The notes below the pieces were generated by a model that was not told the origin of the DNA, made no database searches, and worked only from the letters and a program-made list of their open reading frames with translations. Both the position numbers and the translations under genes were made by a program. Positions 57,843 to 64,000 of a stretch of DNA of 64,000 nt are shown here, in pieces. Numbering within the stretch: the stretch's first letter is position 1; the number at the start of each line of letters is the position of its first letter. This stretch comes from Micromonospora sp. WMMA1363. Lineage in GTDB: Bacteria > Actinomycetota > Actinomycetes > Mycobacteriales > Micromonosporaceae. The stretch lies in assembly GCF_030345795.1 (NCBI RefSeq), contig NZ_JAUALB010000001.1, positions 925,001 to 989,000 on the forward strand. The letters are read 5' to 3'.

Positions 57843-59168
57843 ATGACGAGCGACGCCCCCGCGCACCCCGTGCCCACCGACGAGGTCGTCGACCTCTGCC
57901 GGGATCTGCTACGCATCGACACCACCAACACCGGCGACAACGACACCAGCGCCGGTGAGCGCCGCGCGGCCGAGTACGTGGCGGAGAAGCTCGCCGACGT
58001 CGGCGTGGAGTCCACGATCCACGAGTCGGCGCCCGGCCGGGCGAACGTGGTCGCCCGCATTCCCGGCGCCGACCCGGGCCGTCCCGCCCTGCTCGTGCAC
58101 GGCCACCTGGACGTGGTGCCGGCCGACGCCGACGAGTGGTCGGTGCATCCGTTCTCCGGGGAACTGCGCGACGGCTACCTGTGGGGCCGGGGCGCGATCG
58201 ACATGAAGGACTTCGACGCGATGGTGCTCGCGGTCGTCCGGCGGTGGCAGCGCACCAACGTCCAGCCGTCCCGGGACATCGTGCTCGCGTACACCGCCGA
58301 CGAGGAGGCCGGCAGCGACTACGGCGCGCATTTCCTGGTGCACCGGCACCCGGAACTCTTCGACGGCTGCACCGAGGCGATCGGTGAGGTGGGCGGCTTC
58401 TCGTACACGGTCGACGACAGCCGGCGGCTCTACCTGATCGAGACCGCCCAGAAGGGCATCGACTGGCTGCGCCTGCACGCCAAGGGGCGCCCCGGCCACG
58501 GCTCGATGATGCACGACGACAACGCCGTCACCGCGCTCGCCGAGGCGGTCGCCCGGGTCGGCCGGCACCGCTTCCCGGTCGTGGTCACCGACACGGTGCG
58601 GGCGTTTCTGGAGGAGGTGTCGGAGGTGCTCGGCATCGAGCTGGACCCGGACGACCCGGAAACCGCGATCGCCAAGCTCGGCCCGATCGCCAGCATCATC
58701 GGCGCGACCGTCCGTAACACCGCCAACCCGACCCGGCTCGCGGCCGGGTACAAGGACAACGTCATCCCCGGGCGGGCCACCGCCACCATCGACTGTCGGA
58801 GTCTGCCCGGCCAGTCGCAGCTGTTGGAGCAGCAGTTGCGCGAGCTGGTCGGCCCGGAGATCGACATCGAGTATCTCCAGCGCCAGCCGGCGCTGGAGAC
58901 CACCTTCGATGGTGACCTGGTGGCCGCGATGTCCGCGGCGCTGCGCGCCGAGGACCCGGGCGCCCGGCCGGTGCCGTACATGCTCTCCGGCGGCACCGAC
59001 GCGAAGGCGTTCTCGCAGCTCGGCATCCGCTGTTTCGGCTTCGCGCCGCTGCGGCTGCCGGCCGACCTGAACTTCGCCGCGCTGTTCCACGGCATCGACG
59101 AGCGGGTTCCGGTGGACGGACTACAGTTCGGCGTGCGGGTGCTCGACCGGTTCCTCCGCACCTGCTGA
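57843..59168 (+). CDS. M20/M25/M40-family metallopeptidase
   Basis: This 441-aa protein starts at ATG 57843. The dinuclear zinc site residues are visible: His and Asp in LLVHGHLDVVPAD, Asp in WGRGAIDMKDFDAMV, Glu-Glu in YTADEEAGSDYGAH, Glu in GEVGGFS, and a late His near LNFAALFHGIDERV. The insertion dimerisation domain (about 190-310) includes HAKGRPGHGSMM. Family members hydrolyse N-acyl amino acids or dipeptides. It is a cytosolic protein without a signal peptide. Confidence 0.93.
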   Translation: MTSDAPAHPVPTDEVVDLCRDLLRIDTTNTGDNDTSAGERRAAEYVAEKLADVGVESTIHESAPGRANVVARIPGADPGRPALLVHGHLDVVPADADEWSVHPFSGELRDGYLWGRGAIDMKDFDAMVLAVVRRWQRTNVQPSRDIVLAYTADEEAGSDYGAHFLVHRHPELFDGCTEAIGEVGGFSYTVDDSRRLYLIETAQKGIDWLRLHAKGRPGHGSMMHDDNAVTALAEAVARVGRHRFPVVVTDTVRAFLEEVSEVLGIELDPDDPETAIAKLGPIASIIGATVRNTANPTRLAAGYKDNVIPGRATATIDCRSLPGQSQLLEQQLRELVGPEIDIEYLQRQPALETTFDGDLVAAMSAALRAEDPGARPVPYMLSGGTDAKAFSQLGIRCFGFAPLRLPADLNFAALFHGIDERVPVDGLQFGVRVLDRFLRTC

Positions 59169-59221
59169 CCCGCGTCCGGTCTCCGGCGCGTTATTTCTCG
59201 AACATCGAAGGGACGCCGCAT

Positions 59222-59878
59222 ATGACCGACCAGCACGGTGAGCTGGACGCCGCACTCGAACGCGTCATCGAAGCGGCCCGCCACCACCTGGCCGCCGTCC
59301 GGGCCGCGCAGGGCCGCATCGACGACGACGACGTCTGGCAGGCGTACGTGGCGTTGAACAACGCGTCGTACGCCTATGACGAGCAGCTGATGGACGCCTT
59401 CGGTGAAGTCACCCCGTGGGACGTCGATTCGATCGACCCGGACGAGGCGGACCAGCGCTTCGGCGGCCTCGACGGAGCCGAACAGAACGATCCGCATCCG
59501 CGGGTCATCTCGGTGCGTCAGCGGCGCGACTACCGGGTGCCCAGTGTGGCGGCGCTGATCCGGGCCGCCGAGGCGGCCCGGCGCGACGGCACTCCCGCCG
59601 AGGACGAGGCCGCCCCCGTCGAGGGTGTGGGCGAGGCCGTACTGGAGCTGCTGCAGAGCGGGGATGGCTCGCTCGCCGCGCTGGACGTGCCGGAGTTGGA
59701 GCCGCTCGACGGTGTGGTGATGGTCAGCGAGGTCGGCGCCCCCGTCGACCTGGAGTCCTTCGACGACGACGACCCGGTCGGCCCGTTCCACCCGGCTCCC
59801 GACGACCGGCTCGTCGGCCGGCTCGACGAGCACCCGTTCCTGGAACTCGACGACGAGGAGCACGACCACGCCCACTGA
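59222..59878 (+). CDS. Acidic hypothetical protein, 218 aa
   Basis: ATG 59222 follows GAAGGGA. The N-terminal helical part is ELDAALERVIEAARHHLAAV, then DDVWQAYVALNNASYAYDEQ; the middle has VRQRRDYRVPSVAALIRAAE. The C-terminal third is very acidic (SFDDDDPVGPFHP) and ends EEHDHAH. No membrane segment or catalytic motif is present. The family is common in related genera as a hypothetical; function is unknown. It lies 53 bp after the peptidase and may share its transcript. Confidence 0.8.
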   Translation: MTDQHGELDAALERVIEAARHHLAAVRAAQGRIDDDDVWQAYVALNNASYAYDEQLMDAFGEVTPWDVDSIDPDEADQRFGGLDGAEQNDPHPRVISVRQRRDYRVPSVAALIRAAEAARRDGTPAEDEAAPVEGVGEAVLELLQSGDGSLAALDVPELEPLDGVVMVSEVGAPVDLESFDDDDPVGPFHPAPDDRLVGRLDEHPFLELDDEEHDHAH

Positions 59879-59987
59879 CCGGGGACTGGCCAGTGGGCGG
59901 GCCCCGGGGCCCCGACCGAGCGAGCGAGCGGTGCGGGCCCCGGGTGCGGCGGCCCGCCGGGTGCGGTGGGTGGACTCTGGTGGTCCG

Positions 59988-60179
59988 TCAGTACGACAGG
60001 CCCGGCTGCGGCTGGTTGATTCGCCGCCGACGCAGCATCACCTGCCGCGTGCCGTCCCGGAACAGCCGCACCCGGGCCAACTCCCATCCGGAGAACTCCG
60101 CCTGGATCGCCAGCTGCGCCGTGGCGGTCAACCGGTCGACATTCGGTGGCAACCGCAGCGGCGCGTATTCGTAGTCCAT
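59988..60179 (-). CDS. DUF5703 small protein, 63 aa
   Basis: ATG 60179 starts MDYEYAPLRLPPNVDRLTAT; the family pattern continues with LAIQAEFSGWELARVRLFRD and RRINQPQPGLSY. This is a DUF5703-type actinobacterial small protein of unknown function, soluble and basic at its end. It is convergent with the acidic hypothetical gene and on the same strand as the aldo/keto reductase upstream. Confidence 0.82.
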   Translation of the reverse strand: MDYEYAPLRLPPNVDRLTATAQLAIQAEFSGWELARVRLFRDGTRQVMLRRRRINQPQPGLSY

Positions 60180-60336
60180 GGGCCCTATGCTGCCCAGCCC
60201 GCAGGACCGGCGCCACCCCCGGCGGGTTTGGCCGCGCCCCGTGTCCGGCGTACCCGACGTCCGCCCGCACGGGCGGCTATCCGGTGCGGGAACGTTCGCC
60301 GCCAGCAGCGTGGTCCCTGCCCCGGGCCGCACCCGG

Positions 60337-61308
60337 TCAGCCGTCGCGTTCCGGGTAGCCGACCTCCACGGCCGAGACGTCGTCGAGCGCGGTGACGATC
60401 TCGTCGGGCAGCGTCATCCGCTCGACCTGGAGCGCACCGAGCAACTGCCCGACGGTCCGCGCGCCCAGGATCGGCGCGACCACGCCCGGCCGGTCGCGGA
60501 TCCAGGTCAGCGCGACCTCCAGCGGAGAGACGCCGAGCCCATCCGCGGCTGTGGCGACCGCCTCCACGATGCTGGAGCAGCGCGGCTCCAGGTAGGTGGC
60601 GACGAACCGCTCGAAGTGCGGCGACGCGGCCCGGGAGTCGGCCGGCCGGCCGTGCCGGTACTTGCCGGTGAGCACCCCGCGCCCCAGCGGCGACCAGGGC
60701 AGGACCCCCAGCCCGAGGGCCTCGCAGGCGGGGAGCACCTCCCGCTCGATGCCGCGCTCCAGCAGCGAGTATTCCACCTGGGCGGCCACCACCGGGGCTC
60801 GGCCTGGCCAGCCGGCCTGCCACGCCGCGGCGCGCGCGGTCTGCCACCCGGAGAAGTTGGACAGGCCCACGTAGCGGACGCGCCCGCTGGCCACCGTGTG
60901 GTCCAGCGCGGCGAGGGTCTCCTCCAACGGCGTGTCCGGATCATATCCGTGTACCTGGAACAGATCGACGTGATCGGTGCCGAGCCGGCGCAGCGAGGCG
61001 TCCAGCGTCCGCAGCAGGTGCCCGCGGGAGCCGTCGCGGCGTCGACTGCCGCCGGGGCGCAGACCCGCCTTGGTGGCGATGAGCAGATCTTCCCTCGGGA
61101 CCAGCGTGCCCAGCAGCGAGCCGATCACCGATTCGGCGTCGCCGTCACCGTAGACGTCAGCCGTGTCGATCAGGTTGCCGCCCGCGTCGAGATAGCTCTT
61201 CAGCTGGGCGGCCGCATCGTCGGCGTCGGTGTCCCGGCCCCAGGTCATGGTGCCGAGGGCGAGCCGCGAAACCGCCAGCCCGCTTCGGCCGAGCGGTCGC
61301 TGTTGCAT
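60337..61308 (-). CDS. Aldo/keto reductase
   Basis: This 323-aa NADPH-dependent reductase has LGRSGLAVSRLALGTMTWG at its start and the catalytic Asp and Tyr in NLIDTADVYGDGDAES. The Lys is in LLIATKAGLR, and NADPH-binding blocks follow, with LGVLPWSPLGRGVLTGKY and GARTVGQL near the end. It belongs to the AKR family with broad carbonyl substrates. It diverges from the F420-type LLM gene, 190 bp between starts. Confidence 0.92.
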   Translation of the reverse strand: MQQRPLGRSGLAVSRLALGTMTWGRDTDADDAAAQLKSYLDAGGNLIDTADVYGDGDAESVIGSLLGTLVPREDLLIATKAGLRPGGSRRRDGSRGHLLRTLDASLRRLGTDHVDLFQVHGYDPDTPLEETLAALDHTVASGRVRYVGLSNFSGWQTARAAAWQAGWPGRAPVVAAQVEYSLLERGIEREVLPACEALGLGVLPWSPLGRGVLTGKYRHGRPADSRAASPHFERFVATYLEPRCSSIVEAVATAADGLGVSPLEVALTWIRDRPGVVAPILGARTVGQLLGALQVERMTLPDEIVTALDDVSAVEVGYPERDG

Positions 61309-61498
61309 GCGTGAACCTTATTTCCAACGGGGCCGCACCGATATCCTCGCTCCCGGCAAGTCTGCCGGTTCAGGCGTAAATCCGCTCGTCCTGGCCACCG
61401 CACCCCTGCCCCCATCGGTTTTCGTGAGCCGGTGATCGGGTGCGGCGACGGCATTGCGTAACCTGATGCGACCTGTGGTGCGGATGGGGGAGGACCTA

Positions 61499-62551
61499 GT
61501 GCGACTCGGACTCAGCCTCGGATATCAGACGGCGTGGAGCACGCCGGCCGACCACCTGGCTCTGGCCCAGGAGGCGGACCGGCTCGGTTACTCGGTGGTG
61601 TGGGCGGCGGAGGCCTACGGCTCCGACTCGCCGAGCATGCTTGCCTGGATGGCCGGCCAGACCCAGCGGATCGACCTGGGCAGCGCGGTGATGCAGATCC
61701 CCGCCCGGACGCCGGCGATGACCGCGATGACCGCGGCGACGATCGACGCGCTGTCCGGCGGCCGGTTCCGGCTCGGCCTGGGTGTGTCCGGGCCGCAGGT
61801 CTCCGAGGGCTGGCACGGCGTACGGTTCGGTAAGCCCCTGGCCCGGACCCGCGAGTTCGTCGACATCGTGAAGATGGCGGTGGCCCGCAAGGAGGTCAGC
61901 TACGACGGCGAGTTCTACACGCTGCCGCTGCCCGACGGGCCCGGCAAGGCGCTGCGTCTGGGCTTCCACCCGCCGCGCGAGCAGGTCCCGATCTACCTCG
62001 CCGCCGTCGGCCCGAAGAACCTGGAGCTCGCCGGGGAGATCGCCGACGGCTGGCTGGCCGTCTTCTACGCCCCCGAGTTCGCCGAGGAGCAACTGGCCAG
62101 CGTCCGGGCCGGTCGGGCCAAGGCCGGCAAGGAGCTGGCGGGGTTCGACGTGGTGCCGTCGGTGCCGGTCGTCATCGGCGACGACATCTCCTCCTGCGCC
62201 GAGCTGGTCCGCTGGTACGCGGCCCTCTACGTCGGCGGCATGGGCAGCCGGCAGCAGAACTTCTACAACCAGCTCGCCACCCGGATGGGGTATGGCGACG
62301 CCGCCCGCGAGGTGCAGGACCTCTACCTGGCCAAGCGGCAGCGCGACGCGGCGGCCGCGGTGCCGACGGAGTTCATCGACCGCACCTCCCTGCTCGGCCC
62401 GAAGGAGCGCATCGCCGAGCGGATGCGGGAGTACGCCGCCGCCGGAGTCACCACGTTGTCGGTCACCCTGTTCGTCGCCGACCGGGAGAGCGGCGCGCAG
62501 ACGCTGCGCACCGTCGCCGAAGCCCTGGACCTCTCGGGAGTTGGGGAGTGA
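61499..62551 (+). CDS. LLM-class (F420-dependent type) oxidoreductase
   Basis: This 350-aa luciferase-like TIM-barrel protein is read from GTG 61499, chosen because GGGGGAGG precedes it at the right distance; an in-frame ATG at 61454 has no such site. Blocks are [60 protein letters not shown] and [20 protein letters not shown]. Actinobacterial members mostly use coenzyme F420. The last four bases overlap the uppP start, so the two are coupled. Confidence 0.9.
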   Translation: MRLGLSLGYQTAWSTPADHLALAQEADRLGYSVVWAAEAYGSDSPSMLAWMAGQTQRIDLGSAVMQIPARTPAMTAMTAATIDALSGGRFRLGLGVSGPQVSEGWHGVRFGKPLARTREFVDIVKMAVARKEVSYDGEFYTLPLPDGPGKALRLGFHPPREQVPIYLAAVGPKNLELAGEIADGWLAVFYAPEFAEEQLASVRAGRAKAGKELAGFDVVPSVPVVIGDDISSCAELVRWYAALYVGGMGSRQQNFYNQLATRMGYGDAAREVQDLYLAKRQRDAAAAVPTEFIDRTSLLGPKERIAERMREYAAAGVTTLSVTLFVADRESGAQTLRTVAEALDLSGVGE

Positions 62552-63384
62552 CCTGGGTCGAGGCCATCGTCCTGGGTATCGTCCAGGGGCTCACCGAGTT
62601 CCTGCCGATCAGTTCCTCCGGGCACCTGCGGGTCACCTCAGCGATCTTCTTCGAGCGAGACGCCGGAGCGTCGTTCACCGCCGTGACCCAACTGGGCACC
62701 GAGGCGGCCGTGCTGATCTACTTCGCCAAGGACATCTGGCGGATCACCCGCACCTGGGTCGTGGGGATCTGGGACCGTTCGGTGCGGTCCAGCCTTGACT
62801 ACCGGATGGCCTGGTACGTGATCGTCGGCTCGATCCCGATCGGGCTGTTCGGCTTTCTGTTCAAGGACCAGATCCGCACCGCCGGCCGGAACCTGTGGTT
62901 GGTCGCCACCACGCTGATCGTGTTCGCGTTCGTGCTGGCGTTCGCCGAGTACTGGGGGCGGCAGACGCGTACGCTGGCGAGTTTCCGGATGCGCGACGGC
63001 GTCGTGATGGGCTTCGCCCAGGCGATGGCGTTGATCCCGGGCGTCTCCCGTTCCGGTGGCACGCTCACCGCCGGTCTGCTGCTCAACCTGACCCGGGAGA
63101 CGGCCGCCCGGTACTCGTTCCTGCTGGCCATCCCCGCGGTGGTGATGTCCGGGATCTTCAGCCTCGGTGACGTGTTCGCGCCGGCGGCCCCGGGCACCTC
63201 GGTCCCGACCGCCGCCCAGATGGTCGTCGCCACGATCCTCGCGTTCGGCGTTGGGTACGCGGCCATCGCCTGGCTGCTGCGCTACGTCGCGCACCACACC
63301 CTGTACGTCTTCGTGCTGTATCGGGTGGCCGTGGGCACGCTGGTGCTCGCCCTGCTGATGACCGGCACGATCAGTGCCACCTGA
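62548..63384 (+). CDS. uppP: Undecaprenyl-diphosphatase
   Basis: This 278-aa integral membrane enzyme (BacA/UppP) dephosphorylates undecaprenyl pyrophosphate and recycles the lipid carrier for peptidoglycan and other wall polymers. Signatures are [18 protein letters not shown] near the N-terminus and [20 protein letters not shown] in the centre, with about eight membrane segments. GTG at 62548 overlaps the preceding stop (GTGA). It confers bacitracin tolerance in other species (family knowledge). Confidence 0.95.
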   Translation: MTWVEAIVLGIVQGLTEFLPISSSGHLRVTSAIFFERDAGASFTAVTQLGTEAAVLIYFAKDIWRITRTWVVGIWDRSVRSSLDYRMAWYVIVGSIPIGLFGFLFKDQIRTAGRNLWLVATTLIVFAFVLAFAEYWGRQTRTLASFRMRDGVVMGFAQAMALIPGVSRSGGTLTAGLLLNLTRETAARYSFLLAIPAVVMSGIFSLGDVFAPAAPGTSVPTAAQMVVATILAFGVGYAAIAWLLRYVAHHTLYVFVLYRVAVGTLVLALLMTGTISAT

Positions 63385-63431
63385 CCGGGTACGAGGAAGG
63401 CGGGTACGAGGAAGGACTGCCGTCGCTGTGG

Positions 63432-63751
63432 TCAGTCGGCGAGTTTCGTGACGACCGAGGTACCGAGGACGTTCCGGTCCCGGTCCAGCGCCCTCACCTG
63501 GAAGTACGGTCCTCGACGACCGGTTGCGACCGTCGTCTCGAACCCGGTCCGCGGGGCGTGTCCGACCACCACCGACAGGGAACCCGGGTCGGGTCCGGCC
63601 AGCACCTGCCAAGCCGCGGTCTGGGTCGAGCCGTTCCACGAGGCGTACACGACCCCCGCCCGCGGCTTGCCCGGACGGCCACGCTCGGGGGGTAGTGCGG
63701 CGTGCCGAACCATTCGTGGCGGAACGCTCGATACGAGTTGTTGTTGCCCGC
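63432..63751 (-). pseudogene. C-terminal remnant of an arylsulfotransferase-like gene
   Basis: From about 63751 on the minus strand one frame reads NNNSYRAFRHEWFGTPHYPP. Near 63680 the reading must change frame to continue as GVVYASWNGSTQTAAWQVLA, GPDPGSLSVV and GFETTVATG, ending TKLAD at 63432. Both blocks are typical of the C-terminus of secreted arylsulfotransferase-family beta-propeller proteins. The N-terminal 350-400 residues are absent and a stop precedes the first block. It is a truncated, frameshifted remnant. Confidence 0.72.
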
Positions 63752-63850
63752 GGCCCGTCAAGTCACCGTCGAGTCCCTCAGCGTGACCGTCGGGCACGCC
63801 GACGCGGCCGGACCAACCGGGACCGGGACACGGCCTCTAGGGTGGTCACC

Positions 63851-64000
63851 GTGGCGACCCTTCTGCTTCTGCGGCACGGCCGGACGACCGCGAACGCCGA
63901 CGGTGGGCTGGCCGGCCGGCAGCCGGTCGAGTTGGACGTGACCGGGCGGGCGCAGGCCGCCGCGGTCGGGGCGCGGCTCAAGCCGGTTCCGCTCACCGCC
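63851..64000 (+). CDS. Histidine phosphatase (phosphoglycerate mutase-like) family, N-terminal part
   Basis: GTG 63851 begins ATLLLLRHGRTTANADGGLA, with the RHG catalytic motif (His9) of the histidine phosphatase superfamily, followed by GRQPVELDVTGRAQAAAVGA. The window ends after 50 codons. The group found in actinobacteria after uppP is an MSMEG_4193-type phosphatase; the substrate is unknown. Same strand as uppP, with the arylsulfotransferase remnant in between on the other strand. Confidence 0.88.
   Translation, partial: MATLLLLRHGRTTANADGGLAGRQPVELDVTGRAQAAAVGARLKPVPLTA

Overview
The window comes from a very GC-rich actinobacterium. GTG starts are frequent, ATGA/GTGA stop-start overlaps are common, and the gene set (SecA2, GpgS, TreY/TreZ, F420-type LLM oxidoreductase, GAF-ANTAR regulator, Cupin_4/JmjC protein, DUF3140/DUF2267/DUF4383 proteins) fits Micromonosporaceae such as Micromonospora or Salinispora. 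The taxon is inferred from protein style only. No rRNA, tRNA, CRISPR array or prophage was seen.

Layout. 1-5.7 kb: a cell-envelope module with the C-terminus of a membrane glycosyltransferase, a GT2-GtrA fusion, a 49-aa membrane peptide, a methyltransferase and a membrane-anchored alkaline-phosphatase-fold protein. 6-7.3 kb: citrate synthase. 7.2-8.0 kb: a decayed GT4 gene. 8.3-14.5 kb: the overlapping glgX-treY-treZ operon (glycogen to trehalose). 14.6-15.6 kb: remnants of a VOC gene and a GNAT gene with a 48-bp near-palindrome between them. 15.6-17.4 kb: an MFS exporter with an iron-box-like site upstream. 17.4-21.4 kb: a secreted trypsin-like protease gene split by an IS5-type element, which is itself split by an intact IS1634-type element. 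21.6-31.3 kb: GCS2-type ligase, a baeRF/Vms1-family protein, a SigF-like sigma factor fused to a STAS domain, and a stand-alone ctaD. 31.4-40.2 kb: gpgS and a GT4 gene diverge from a Gfo/Idh/MocA dehydrogenase, an MDR dehydrogenase, an ABC exporter and secA2. 40.4-47.7 kb: small regulators and stress-type proteins, then a three-repeat peptide gene next to a Cupin_4/JmjC oxygenase. 47.8-52.5 kb: a four-gene operon built around an FtsK/SpoIIIE ATPase with a WXG100-sized helical protein. 52.6-64 kb: an NYN protein, a ClpC-like ATPase, DUF3140, LysR, M20 peptidase, aldo/keto reductase, LLM oxidoreductase, uppP, an arylsulfotransferase remnant and the start of a histidine phosphatase.

Nine genes are broken. 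Two are broken by IS insertion (the protease and the IS5-type transposase). Four are truncated or internally deleted remnants (GT4 at 7-8 kb, VOC, GNAT, arylsulfotransferase). Three have a single-base frame slip in otherwise intact reading frames (GT4 at 32.27 kb, ABC exporter at 36.69 kb, DUF2231 at 41.41 kb); those slips lie in short G/C runs and could be sequencing errors.

The best candidates for undescribed biology are the repeat-peptide/JmjC pair at 46.1-47.7 kb (a possible multi-core modified peptide), the compact FtsK operon at 47.8-52.5 kb, and the sigma-STAS fusion whose STAS half lacks the usual phospho-acceptor serine.
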